Shown here: positions 9,004 through 18,710 of the stretch, piece after piece
Numbering within the stretch: position 1 is the stretch's first letter
Layout: each line of letters begins with the position of its first letter
Assembly (NCBI GenBank): GCA_014621425.1
Contig: JAANBB010000601.1
Span: forward strand, 1 to 20,601
Reading direction: 5' to 3'
Length of the DNA stretch: 20,601 nucleotides
From: Cylindrodendrum hubeiense
Taxonomy: Eukaryota; Ascomycota; Sordariomycetes; Hypocreales; Nectriaceae
Position numbers and translations under genes: made by a program
Notes under the pieces: generated by a model
The model's database searches: none
Seen by the model: the letters and a program-made list of their open reading frames with translations, nothing else
What the model was told of the DNA's origin: nothing

Positions 9004-9448
9004 TGTGGTCGACTTGTCGGGATGATGTGCTCGTCGATCGGCAGCCGTTGCATTGTCCGTCATGGACAGAGTTTCCGGCGGTTCAACGGGTGAGGACACG
9101 GCCGAACCGCCGGGGAACCACTCCCACCCCGGCGGAGGGCTACCGATTGCGTCTCCCCCGTCTACCCACTCGCTAGGCACGGAGGAGCATGCTGGCAGGG
9201 CCCGTCGTCGCTGGACATGTAGACGAGGGAGATGCGGCAGCCGTAACGTGCTCCAATGACGCCGGCTGGTGCAGTTGTTAGAGGCTGCTAGAGCTGGCTA
9301 ACAGAGCGCCATCGCCAAGGGACGCCCGACGCCCAACGCCCTGGCCCCGCCATAGCGAGTGGTGTTTCGCGCTGGAAGTGCGCCGGAACCGCGTCGGAAG
9401 TGCGCTGAGAGCCGCCAGAAGTTCGGGCGCTTCAATCGCGAAGCCATG

Positions 9449-9482
<34 letters not shown>
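9449..9482. repeat. GCCA tetranucleotide microsatellite, about 8.5 units
   Basis: An uninterrupted run of GCCA units in the non-coding region about 850 bases before the copper-fist gene. Likely to vary in length between strains. Confidence 0.95.
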
Positions 9483-10326
9483 AACAGGCGCCTTTGGTCT
9501 GGCCCTGTATGCCGTGCAAGTGCCTACTCCGGCTTAGCTGGTTCCTGGACAATTGATAGTCGACCCCTCGCATGTGGGGTGGCTCCGGATCCCGGTACGG
9601 TTGGCTGCCCTTTTCGCGAGCAGAGTCAGAAGGCGACTGGAAGTGGGTGTGATGGCCCGCGTGGGTGTGGAAAGGGTGTGCGGATTAGTGGGTTAGTGGG
9701 CGATTCTCCTCTCATGCTCCTTCCCGCGCTCTAGGACGGTCACTGTTGCTCGCGCTGAGCTGAGAATAGCCTGGGCCGAGTTCTGGCTTCGCGGGTTTTG
9801 CATCGTTTCGTAACTCTCACATTCTCCTGCCCTCACGCACGTTACGTTGCTTCTCTCGCCTCGCCTCCAGCCGCCTTGCAGTGCACTTCGCCGTCGGCCA
9901 CTCCTCTAGCAAATCCACCACGGTTTCACGATTCGCACCGCGCTCGGCCGCCTCCTCTGCCACCCTGCCTCGCCTGCCATCCCACCCGCCGACCTCCCGA
10001 CTCGAGCACCGTCGCCTGCACCGTCGTCTGCACCTGGCCGCCCGCTGGTGCTCTTCCATTCTTCAGACAAATCCATCGAGCCGCTGTCGCCGTCGAAATT
10101 GAGCCTCTTCACCGGCTTTGACGACGCCCCCGATCCTCGCCGCACTCTCCGTCCGTCCAAGTGCCGTCGGCTCTCGCTGCCTTAATGTTGACCCGGGACG
10201 CTCTTCGACACTCCTCGCTCTAGGCTTCAAGTGCGGCTCTGAGCCGACCACCACCACCTTCAGAGTCGCCCGCATCTCTCCGCAGCTTGTCATCCGTCGC
10301 ACGGGTCCAACGACCCCAATTTCGCC

Positions 10327-12005
10327 ATGCCTCTCATTAACGGCCTAAAGATGGCCTGGTACGTCCTGTCCCAATGCTTGATTGCCGTGCCTGCCCGCGC
10401 GCACATGCGCATGTGAATATGTGACTGACCGTGACGCCCTCCAGCGAGCCATGTATTCGCGGCCATCGCTCGACCAAGTGCACCCACGCCAACGAACGAT
10501 TGATGGTCCCCGTCCGGAAACCAGGCCGTCCCCTGAGCACCTGTCCTCACCCAGCATCTCGTCCATGCTCTTGCGGCCAGGTCACCGCCGCAATTCCAAG
10601 GAAGCAGAAGTGCCACTGTGGACCTGACTCTACGGAATCTCCTCAAGTCAAGACTGAGGACAGCGAATCCTCCAAGGACACGACCCCCCAGAGCCCCTCC
10701 AAGGCCACCAACCCGTCCTACCGGGTACAAAAGACGACATCGAAGAATGGCGTACAGCCTTCAAGTCGAAGACAGTCGGTTGATCCCGTCGCACTCGAGC
10801 GAATGGACCCCAACATGTTGAACATCATGCCTCCCTATGCTGGCGTGCCACAAAAACCGCCTGTTCCCATGCCTGATATATCGGCCTTTGGCGCTATGGG
10901 TATGGTCTCGGCCGATACGCCCTTTGGACCCATGGTGTATCCTATGTTTCCGCCGCATATGCCTCCTCCCATGTTGAGCCCGGATACCCCGAATGGCATG
11001 ACTAATGGACATTCCTCCACACTGACAAATGGCCACGCACCAAACAAGGCCGACAAGCCAGCCCTAAAGGTTGGCTCTTGCTGTGGTGGTGGTGGTAGCA
11101 ACGGTGTCGCATCTCTTTCCCCGACTACCCAGTCCCCGACTGTATCGAGCCCAACTGTTCCGAGCGAGAAGAAGACTAAGAGCTGTTGCTCGTCTGGAAT
11201 AACCTCACCAAAAACCGAGCTGAAACCCATTGTGGTGCCGGTATCCGATGTTCCTACGCCCAATGGTATCATCATGTCCCCGTTTCAAACACCCGTGGTC
11301 ATGCCAAACGGCATGTACCCATACTACCCCCAGCCAACCATTTTCACCTACCCGCCTCAGTATGGCTCTTATCTACAACCTCTCCAGCCCGAGCAGTGGC
11401 GACAAGTTATGGCTTCGATGACATTTGCCGCTCCGGGCGCCATGCCCGCTCCATATGCTATACCCGCTACTGTGCCATACCAACCTCAGGGACCGCCTCA
11501 CTCAGCCGCTAGCACATCTCACTCAGCCGCTGGCACATCCCACCAATGCACCTGTGGCGAAGGTTGTCAGTGTGTTGGCTGCGCAGCGCACCCCTACAAT
11601 GAGGCGACCCAAAATTACGTGCGCTCTGCGTGGGAGAGTATGCTGGATGAACCTCAGAGCGCTGGAGGACATGCCCATGGAGACCACGGCCACACCCACG
11701 TTAACGGCCACAGAAGCAACGGGTCATCGACACCGAACGAATCCTCGAACCCCGACGCCCTACCAGTTGTCGGCTCTGCCGAGGGCACTAAGTCGCCGCC
11801 CGCTCCGCAAACACCCTCCGATGCAGCCTCAGGGATGAGTGATGAACAAGCACTCTCGGCCAGCGACTTTTTCTTCGTCAGCTATCCCTTTGGAGATTCA
11901 TGCGTTGGCGAGATGTCTAGCTGTCCTTGTGGCGAAGATTGCCAGTGTCTTGGTTGTGCGATACATGATACACAAATACCCGGACTCAACCAACAAGCCG
12001 AGTAA
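10327..12005 (+). CDS. Copper-fist transcription factor, Mac1/Cuf1/GRISEA type
   Basis: This is a copper-responsive DNA-binding regulator of 530 residues. Exons are 10327-10358 and 10445-12005; the 86-nt intron (GTACGT donor, CTGAC branch near 10425, CAG acceptor) splits the codon of Cys11. The N-terminus is a copper fist: MPLINGLKMACEPCIRGHR, with metal ligands C11, C14, C23 and H25, then RKPGRP (35-40) for minor-groove contact and further Cys/His pairs at 44-69. The middle is Pro/Ser/Thr/Met-rich, with two CC pairs (223-224, 258-259). Two copper-regulatory Cys arrays of form CxCxxxCxCxxCxxH follow at 379-393 and 504-518. A His-rich stretch (GGHAHGDHGHTHVNGH, 418-433) lies between them. In this family copper binding by such arrays tunes activity, usually of copper uptake or antioxidant genes. 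Whether this one is an uptake activator or a detoxification regulator cannot be read from sequence. No copper-gene neighbour is seen. Confidence 0.92.
10359..10444 (+). other. Intron 1 of the copper-fist gene
   Basis: 86 nt, GTACGT to CCAG, branch-site CTGAC at about 10425-10429. It divides the TGC codon of the first zinc-ligand cysteine (TG/C). If retained, translation meets TGA at 10414-10416 after 29 residues. The 14-bp perfect palindrome CACATGCGCATGTG (10402-10415) lies inside it. Confidence 0.9.
11499..11540 (+). repeat. 21-bp tandem duplication in the copper-fist gene
   Basis: Two adjacent 21-bp units code for HSAASTS and HSAAGTS, differing at two bases, and lead straight into the first Cys array (HQCTCGEGC). 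It looks like a recent slippage duplication. Confidence 0.85.
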
Positions 12006-12786
12006 TCAAGTTACGTGACCAGTCATTTACTTGCAAAATTAAAACCCGAAGCGATCGACACCCAATGGAGGAGGGATGAGTGTCGTTCAAAGGAAACAAA
12101 GTTGCTCCAAAGGAAAATAATAGTATCGTATATTATGGAGAGATATGGGATAGGCAGGTTGTTTGCAATTAAGTGATACCCCTCCAGAGCTATGGAATGA
12201 GGACGGAGTCGCCGGGCGACGAGTTACCAGCTGGGAGAGACTCCCAGAGGTAGGCTGGAGAAGAAGAATAAAAAATTCACCTCCACAACTATGTGTACCG
12301 AGGCGTAGGAACCTATGTGCTTCTGCTTGCTCGTGGTCAGTCTCGTGCATCCCTTGCTAGGCTACTGTGAGCTCGTGTAGTGTAGCGCGATCAAGGATGA
12401 AGTGGTATTGTTTTCTGTGAATGGTAGTCTTTTGGAGCTTCCGAGGTCCAATCTCATGACATGATGATACCAGCGCCAAATCCGGGGTTCCTTTCTAGAC
12501 TTTTTTGGGTTGTTTTGTCTCATGAGTTGAGTTGGCAACGGGCGAGTTCAATGGCGGTAGGCCGACCACCTAGGTACTGCTGTTCGTTGCGGAGTAGAAA
12601 AGTGGAGCGCACTGTGCGGTTCCTCGAACAAGTTAACAACAAAACCTCGGGACCTTGCTGAGCTTTCATGAGCTTCGTTCGGGTACATACCGACATTGCG
12701 CCAACCTAGCCTTCGCCTCCAAACAACCGTTCCTTATCGATTTACCCACATATCCTGGAATATCTTTTATAGATCCATCCCGTTCA
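12006..12786. other. Intergenic region, copper-fist gene to RS-rich gene
   Basis: About 780 bases with no gene on either strand that I can support. The left part is A/T-richer (AAAATTAAAAC near 12035, GTATCGTATATTATGG near 12124) and is probably 3' UTR with polyadenylation signals. The right part leads into the next start codon. Nothing else stands out. Confidence 0.6.
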
Positions 12787-13878
12787 ATGGATCACAGGCA
12801 GAGCTCCGGCCAGCGGTCGCCCCGTCGCGAGCATCGTTCTCGCGAATGGAGTGACAGGGGAAGCCAGGATCGCGATACACGCCGAAGAGATTCGCGCTCG
12901 CGCTCTCCCAAGCGAGCCAAGACATCCTCGTCACGCCGTGATAGGCCTTCAGAAGAGTCGGGCCGCCGTCACAAATCATCAAAGCATCGTTCATCTCAGA
13001 GACACCGTGAACATGCCAGTCGCACAGCCGATGCGAGGGTGAGCACCGAGCTGCCGTTCTCAGCCAGGCCGCTGTCCAAGCTCGACTTGGAGACATTTGA
13101 GCCAGTATTCGCCAACTACCTCAGCGTCCAGAAGCAGAAGGAGATTGAAGACTTAGATGAGCGAGAAGTGAAGGGGAGGTGGAAGAGCTTTGTGGGGAAG
13201 TGGAATCGTGGTGAGCTGGCGGAGGGATGGTATGACCCGGAGATGTTTGCGCGGGTAACGGCGGCGGACTCGGGGTACGTTCGGAAGAGTTACCTTAAGG
13301 CCAAGGATGATGAGGAACACGACATGGGCGACGATAGAGATGAACGGAGAGATGGTAGCGACGAAGACGACGACTATGGACCTGTCCTTCCTACCGGAGA
13401 CTCCAGCCGCCGCTCCGGTCCCGGCATCCCCACGCTTGAGGATCTCTCCCTCCGCGCCGAACTGAACGAAGAGGACAGGGAAGCTTCCATCACCGCCCTG
13501 CGTGACGCTCGCAAGACCGACAGAGCCCTGCAGAAAGAGCGCCTCGACGAGCTGGTACCCCGCGCTGAGGCGGGCACGCGCGAGCGCAAGATGGAGAAGC
13601 GGCAGCTCGTCAACGAGAAGATGCGCTCGTTCCGTGACAAGAGTCCCGGAATGGAAGCCGGCGACGACAAGGAGGTCATGGGCGGCGGCGACTCCATCGA
13701 GGAGTACAAGCAGGCCAAGCAGAACGAGCAGCGGCGCAAGACGGAGCGCGAGATCCGTCGCGAGGAGGTGGACCGAGCCAAGAGGGAGGAGATGGAGGAG
13801 AGGCGAAAGGCGTGGAAGGAGAGGGAGGATGGTACGGTGGGGATGTTGAAGGAGCTGGCGCGGCAGCGCTTTGGATAG
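12787..13878 (+). CDS. RS-rich, charged coiled-coil protein; function not recognised
   Basis: 363 residues, intronless. Residues 1-80 are Arg/Ser/His-rich with RS/SR dipeptides and a likely nuclear signal (SPKRAKTSSSRRDR, 40-53). Residues 96-155 form a well-structured block: LSKLDLETFEPVFANYLSVQ, then GRWKSFVGKWNRGELAEGWYDPEMF. An acidic segment with YGPVLP follows (173-202). Residues 222-347 are highly charged and helix-prone, and the chain ends LKELARQRFG. I recall this layout in conserved fungal proteins often labelled 'RNA helicase HEL117', but no helicase motif is present, so that label would be misleading. The RS region and overall chemistry suggest a nuclear RNA-processing role, which is inference. 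ATG 12787 is chosen because the RS region starts there; its -3 base is T, a weaker context than its neighbours have. Confidence 0.75.
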   Translation: MDHRQSSGQRSPRREHRSREWSDRGSQDRDTRRRDSRSRSPKRAKTSSSRRDRPSEESGRRHKSSKHRSSQRHREHASRTADARVSTELPFSARPLSKLDLETFEPVFANYLSVQKQKEIEDLDEREVKGRWKSFVGKWNRGELAEGWYDPEMFARVTAADSGYVRKSYLKAKDDEEHDMGDDRDERRDGSDEDDDYGPVLPTGDSSRRSGPGIPTLEDLSLRAELNEEDREASITALRDARKTDRALQKERLDELVPRAEAGTRERKMEKRQLVNEKMRSFRDKSPGMEAGDDKEVMGGGDSIEEYKQAKQNEQRRKTEREIRREEVDRAKREEMEERRKAWKEREDGTVGMLKELARQRFG

Positions 13879-14336
13879 CCATGGAATCTTCTTACGGCTA
13901 CGGATGCTCTGTGGGAGAGATACGATGCACCATTGTTTTAGTGGTTGTCGTGAAGGGGAAGATTTGGTGTCACTGCCGATGGGTATTTTTTGGAGACGCT
14001 GTTGGAGTTGGTGGTGCAATGGTCTTTTTCTTTTGGCGCACTGTGGGAGCGGCAATTTGGCCCACTCCGATCAAAACTCTTCCACGACATCAACGACCGA
14101 CGGAAGAAGCGATTTCAGCGTCGAGAACGTCCGGATCAGCTCGAGCTGGGTAGTCAGAAGCAACCCGGTAGCCTTATACTCGATTTTGAACGACTTCCAA
14201 AGGAAAAACCAGGAGTTTGTCGGCGACATCTTACCTCTTTCGTCTCAGCCTTGAGCTCAAGTGAAGACGACTGACTCACTTTTACTACCACCATCAATAC
14301 ACTCACTGCCGATAAAGAGGCGCATACGCTACGAAG
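13879..14336. other. Intergenic region, RS-rich gene to EFM7-like gene
   Basis: 458 bases serving as the 3' end of one gene and the promoter/leader of the next. Open frames cross it, but they read as extensions of antisense or shifted frames of the flanking genes. I see no distinct element. Confidence 0.55.
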
Positions 14337-15161
14337 ATGGCGAACGAAGTTGACTACGGCTTCGGCGGCCTCATGGACGACCCGGAGGATTACTACCCAC
14401 CAACCCCGCCGCACAAGGAGGAAATGTTCACCATGCAGAACGGCAAGCACATCACACTTCGCCTCGTCGGCTCCAGCCCCACAGAGGCTCACATCGTCTG
14501 GAATGGCTCCAAGATGGTTGCCGATTTCTTCGAAGACGAGCCCGCTCGCGTGCGCGGCCGCACCGTGCTCGAGCTCGGCGCCGCTGCCGGCTTACCCAGC
14601 CTTGTCGCGGCCATCTTGGGCGCCCGTAAGGTCGTCATGACGGATTACCCAGATCCGGAAATTGTGACCGTCATGCAGAACAACATCGACAGCTGCGACG
14701 AGACGGTTGAGCCGCGGGGACGCATCGCCGAGGTTATCCACGCCATGGGCTTCGTCTGGGGAGCTGATCCCGTACCGCTCCTTGCCCGACTGAACCCCGG
14801 CCCGGCACCGGATGCGTCCACACCGGCGCAGGAGGGCTCCGTCGAGCGCTTCGACGTGCTCGTCCTGGCTGACCTCTTGTTCCGGCACAGCGAGCACGGG
14901 GCGATGATCAAGACGATCCGGGAGACCCTGCGCAAGACGCGCGACAGCGTCGCCTACGTCTTCTTCACGTCATACCGGCCGTGGAAGAAGGAGATGGACG
15001 AGCGCTTCTTCGACATTGCCCGCGAGCAGGGCTTCGAGGTTGAGCAGGTCTCGGAGCGCCGCCTCGACAAGCCCCTCTTCGACAACGACCCGGGTGACCT
15101 CGACGTGCAGAAGATGGTGAGGGGCTTCGCTGTGCGGTGGCCCGCCGAAGCATGTGAGTAA
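14337..15161 (+). CDS. efm7: EFM7/NNT1-type protein N-terminal and lysine methyltransferase
   Basis: 274 residues, intronless, against about 261 in yeast. The family is a seven-beta-strand SAM-dependent methyltransferase (methyltransferase 16). Yeast Efm7, formerly called nicotinamide N-methyltransferase Nnt1, trimethylates the N-terminal glycine of eEF1A and methylates the following lysine. Visible features: acidic N-terminus with GLMDDPEDYYPP (11-22), like the family's EPEDF start; HIVWNGSKMVADFF (52-65); motif I VLELGAAAGLPSL (77-89); post-I acidic end VVMTDYPDPEIV (99-110); DVLVLADLLFRHSEH (173-187); FFTSYRPW (209-216). The ATG has A at -3. It should be cytosolic. Substrate assignment rests on family resemblance. 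Confidence 0.88.
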   Translation: MANEVDYGFGGLMDDPEDYYPPTPPHKEEMFTMQNGKHITLRLVGSSPTEAHIVWNGSKMVADFFEDEPARVRGRTVLELGAAAGLPSLVAAILGARKVVMTDYPDPEIVTVMQNNIDSCDETVEPRGRIAEVIHAMGFVWGADPVPLLARLNPGPAPDASTPAQEGSVERFDVLVLADLLFRHSEHGAMIKTIRETLRKTRDSVAYVFFTSYRPWKKEMDERFFDIAREQGFEVEQVSERRLDKPLFDNDPGDLDVQKMVRGFAVRWPAEACE

Positions 15162-15694
15162 GGGAAAATAGGCGGTGGCTGGGAGGGGGAAGCACCTGAG
15201 ACAAACAAAAAATAAGGATAGAGGGACGATTAATGACAACGATGATGAAATCTCACGTTGGACGCTTCCTGCTTGCCGGCGCATCCATGAATGGCCTTTG
15301 GTGATAGCGACGTTACGTTACCTGCCAGGTACACTACCGCAGCCTTACAGTGCGTGACTGGAGACTGGCCAGTGATTACTGTGTGGTTTCAGTTTCCCCA
15401 CATCGCGATGGGACTGCATATCGTCCTTCGTTGGGCGCGTACATTAGCCGCTTTGTCCCCGAGCAACACGATCTCGTCCGTCCTCTCTGCATCGTAGAAA
15501 TCCCACAGGGTTCTCATCTGAGAAACGCCGACCTCGACCCATTAATCACTTGCTCTGCCCATCGGTCTACACACCCCTTGGCCCGAGAGCTGCAGGCCGC
15601 AGAGAAGAGCACCCTGCTACCTACATAAACCGAGACGTTAAGCCGAGTGAAGCAAACCCCCGCTCTGGTCGACCTTGGAACAGGCACGCACATC
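15162..15694. other. Intergenic region, EFM7-like gene to dioxygenase
   Basis: 533 bases. An A-rich stretch soon after the EFM7-like stop (ACAAAAAATAAGG, near 15204) may be its polyadenylation signal. The remainder should hold the dioxygenase promoter; no clear TATA box or gene is seen. Confidence 0.55.
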
Positions 15695-16583
15695 ATGTCA
15701 GCCGAGACGCCAACCTCGCCCTATCTGAGCCAACTGGACCGGGATGGCTTCGTCGTCATCAAGGCCATCGTCGACAGGGACAGGCTGGAAGAGCTGCGGG
15801 CGGCGAGCAGCACGGCCACGGAGCTGGCGCGTGGGGGCGGGTGGCCACACGTCCGGACGGTGGGCAAGCAGTTCCCGCCGTGGGATGCAAGCGGCCGCGA
15901 AGGAGCACGGCATTTGGGGGGTGCAGCACCTGATGAACCCAGAGCTGCCTGGCCACGAGGGCTTCACGCAGCTGTACTTCTCCGAGGCAATCCTCGGCAT
16001 CGTCAAGCAGCTACTGAAGTGCGGGGACGAACACCTCGTCATGGAGCTGTTTAATATGCTTGTGCGGCCAGAGAAGGACTTCGAGCTGAGGTGGCACCGC
16101 GATGATATCCCGGCCGAGGCTATGCCGCAAGAGGAGATAGAGCGGCTGGGGAAACCGGCATACCACGCCCAGTACAACTTTGCCCTCTGGGAGGACGACT
16201 CGCTGATTGTCGTTCCGGGTTCACACAAGCGGGCAAGGACCGACGTTGAACGAAACGCCGATCCGTTCGAGAAGAAGATGCCGGACCAGCTCATCGTCAA
16301 GTTGGACCCCGGAGATATTGTCTTCTACAACAACAACATCCTGCACCGTGGGGCGTATAGTGCCCGAAAGGAACGGATGACACTGCACGGATCGGTGGGG
16401 CATGTGAATGGGAGCAACCTCCGGGCAAGGAACGTCCTGCAACATGGGGTCGGCAGCTGGGTTGACAAATGCGCCTTTGGACAGCTGGCCGGGGAGGAGA
16501 GGCATAGGGCGGAGGAGATGAGACAACGACTTGTTCAGCTGGGAAGTGAGAGCGGTCAGGTCGGTTACTCCCTCCAGGGCTGA
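15695..16583 (+). CDS. Phytanoyl-CoA dioxygenase (PhyH) family protein with a reading-frame break
   Basis: This is an Fe(II)/2-oxoglutarate dioxygenase-fold protein in two frames. The first segment (15695 to about 15889, 65 residues) includes LSQLDRDGFVVIKAIVDRDR and WPHVRTVGKQFPPWDA. The second (about 15891-16583) begins AAKEHGIWGVQHLMNPELPG and carries the iron motif H-R-D (His codon 16095-16097, Asp 16101-16103), distal His (16344-16346, ILHRGAYS) and the later Arg/His segment RMTLHGSVGH. Both halves belong to one protein, so a base appears lost or two gained between 15886 and 15905. A 61-nt intron (15831-15891, GTGGGG to CAAG) would restore frame, but it lacks a good branch site and would remove the WPHVRTVGKQFPPW block, which looks conserved. 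A sequencing or assembly error or a recent pseudogene is more likely. The catalytic residues are intact. ATG 15695 has A at -3. Substrate is unknown; most fungal members act on small metabolites. Confidence 0.8.
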
Positions 16584-16775
16584 CCACTGAGCGAGGAGAC
16601 GGGAAGTGCGACAACAACGCCGAGGCGAGAGATTGGGCGAGAGGGGCCAAGTGAGCGGGGACTCGCACACCCAGCTAGATGTTGGGGAGTGGCTAACCTG
16701 TTTGTGCACCGGGATGGCCTCCCCTGCTGGATATGGTACAGTAGCCATATGCAGGTTGACAATAAGTAATATCAT

Positions 16776-16786
16776 GTACTCCGTAC
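16776..16786. repeat. Copy of the recurrent motif GTACTCCGTAC
   Basis: Exact match to the copy at 8319-8329, with a one-base variant at 3840-3850. All three are intergenic. The motif is a GTAC inverted repeat around TCC. Confidence 0.7.
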
Positions 16787-18698
16787 CGTTATGGGAGATG
16801 CAGAAACATGAACTCATCCAATAGACGTGGCGTTCCTTCTTGACACGGCTTTTATTATTAACCGGAAGTAGAATTCGATCTGGAATCACCCTTTCATCTT
16901 TCCGTGCGATCTGTCAACCTTGATGCGGCCGGACATCCGAGCCTGTTGGCCGATGGAGGCAATGTCTTAGAGGTTCCGGGTCGGATACCGGGAGGCACTT
17001 TTCAGAAGCACGATTCCCCAGACTCAAGCCACGTACTTGGTATACCCCAGAAAATACCGCTCAACGCGGGGGATTGGGTCTGTCGGTATCTGGGGTTTCG
17101 TCGCAACCCCACATTCTTATGTATTACCCCGGATGTGATCTCATTATCTCATCAGGACATGCCGGGGCTGCGCCAGGAAAATTTGGTCCCGGACATATGC
17201 GAGGTGCACGCACTCGTGAGTCCTCCAGGAGAACCTCACGGAACCCATAATTGGCACAAGTGGGCTTGTATAATACAATTAGGACTGAGGACATGTTGTG
17301 AAAGTGGTTAGAATACTGTCATTAGATCTCGTTCAACCAAATGATGCAAGTCCTCGATCCAGATGTGGCAGTTGGAGGCGAGTCAGGAAGACCCTCGAGA
17401 CGTCAACTGACTGATTGATGTGTCATGAGTTGTCGGACACGGCTGAGGAGAGGCCGGTTCGGCTTGGTACGCGTCTAATGCAACACCGAACCCCATGGGG
17501 AAGAAGAAAGGCGAGGCCTTGCAAGCTGCAGGTGGAGCGGGTGAGGTGCAATAAGACCTCGGGTCGGGGCGCATCCCAGCGGTTGATCGTGTTGGGAAGC
17601 AGCCCAGTCGAGTGCGGCATGGCATCATGACATGGCGCACAGGACGACACCAGCCTCGGAGAGCTCATACGATGCGACAGCGGCGAGACTGATGCCTGAG
17701 CCGAAATGTTCTGGCCCCGGGAAGTCCTACCTAGGCTTGCCAGGCTAAAGATTACCCCACACACGCCTCCGGCATCTCTCCGCATCTCCACATCGGCCGG
17801 CTAAGAGAGCGCTGGGTGTCGACCGCTCTTGTCTTGATCGTACGAATTGGGCAACTTTTTCCTTCTCGACCTTATTCGCCGAACTGGGCGCTAAGCCGGG
17901 GCCTCTCAACCACCCTGAAGCCGCGTTTGCGCCAGGACAAAGGCAAACCATCGAGCTTGTAGGCGCCGAATGACTACATTTGATGCTTTGTTCGTCCAGA
18001 GAGCTGCTAGTCAACAGAAGAAGGGCCCCAACACAACTTTTGAACTTGTGCACCGCCGCCACTTGGTGCTGCCGACAGGGGCCCTGGACCCTGACGCAGA
18101 GGCTGACCACATCGCTTCTGAGTGGTGCTCTTGCGTGGAGGAGGGTGCAGTGTTGTCAAGCGGGAGGCACCCGACGTGAGCGATGCGAGAGACGCCAGAT
18201 GGATATAATGTGGTCATCGCTTGGTTGGACGGCACACCTCTGACGTCCAGTCCGTGTGCTCCGGGATATCAGATACACGGTAGCATCCGCCGAGGAAACC
18301 GGCCTTGCTCGTCTCAACCTGTGAGGCTCCCATACCCTTCCCAAGCTTTCGTATTATGTATCATGCCCATGCTCGTGCACATGCTCGTGCCCATACCCAT
18401 GCCATGGGGGATGGTATGCGCATGAGTCCATAGCAGCCATAAGAGGAGGATCGTCTGCAGACCATCACTCGCAGCTCCATTGCTCCGCTACCGACTCGCC
18501 CCGCTCTCCCAACGAAAGACGGCTTGCATTCCCATCTCCCGGCCTCCACCTATGGACAGATTCCGGGGCTAACGGCGGGTCGAGCGGCTGTGGGGGGAAC
18601 AGAATGGGCAAGTTGGTACGCGGGGAGCGTCTTTCTGAATCTGGGAAAGGTTGAGGGGTATCCGATCAGGAGGGTGGGAGATATTAGGTAGTGGTCTT

Positions 18699-18710
18699 TG
18701 TGCGCGCACA
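18699..18710. repeat. 12-bp palindrome
   Basis: TGTGCGCGCACA reads the same on both strands. It resembles the cores of the palindromes at 8988-9003 and 10402-10415. Confidence 0.7.

Larger units (their letters stand above)
8060..10326. other. Long non-coding region upstream of the copper-fist gene
   Basis: About 2.3 kb without a gene I can support; the open frames on either strand are compositionally odd and motif-free. Contents: GTACTCCGTAC at 8319-8329; nine consecutive G near 8336-8344; a purine-rich tract about 8890-8980; a 16-bp perfect palindrome at 8988-9003; a GCCA microsatellite at 9449-9482; CT/CG-rich leader-like sequence from about 9790 to the start codon at 10327. It probably holds the SR140 3' UTR and the extended promoter and leader of the copper regulator. 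Confidence 0.6.

Noticed and set aside
13153..14055. 300-codon minus-strand open frame overlapping the RS-rich gene
   Set aside because: Leu/Pro/Arg-rich translation is the complement of Glu/Lys/Arg codons in the sense gene; no domain is visible.
3921..16583. Possible secondary-metabolite cluster (oxidase, regulator, methyltransferase, dioxygenase)
   Set aside because: The methyltransferase is an eEF1A-type enzyme, the regulator is a copper-fist protein, splicing genes are interspersed, and no backbone synthase is present.
16904..17311. 135-codon plus-strand open frame in the empty interval
   Set aside because: It begins at GTG, which fungal genes rarely use, and its translation has no family features.
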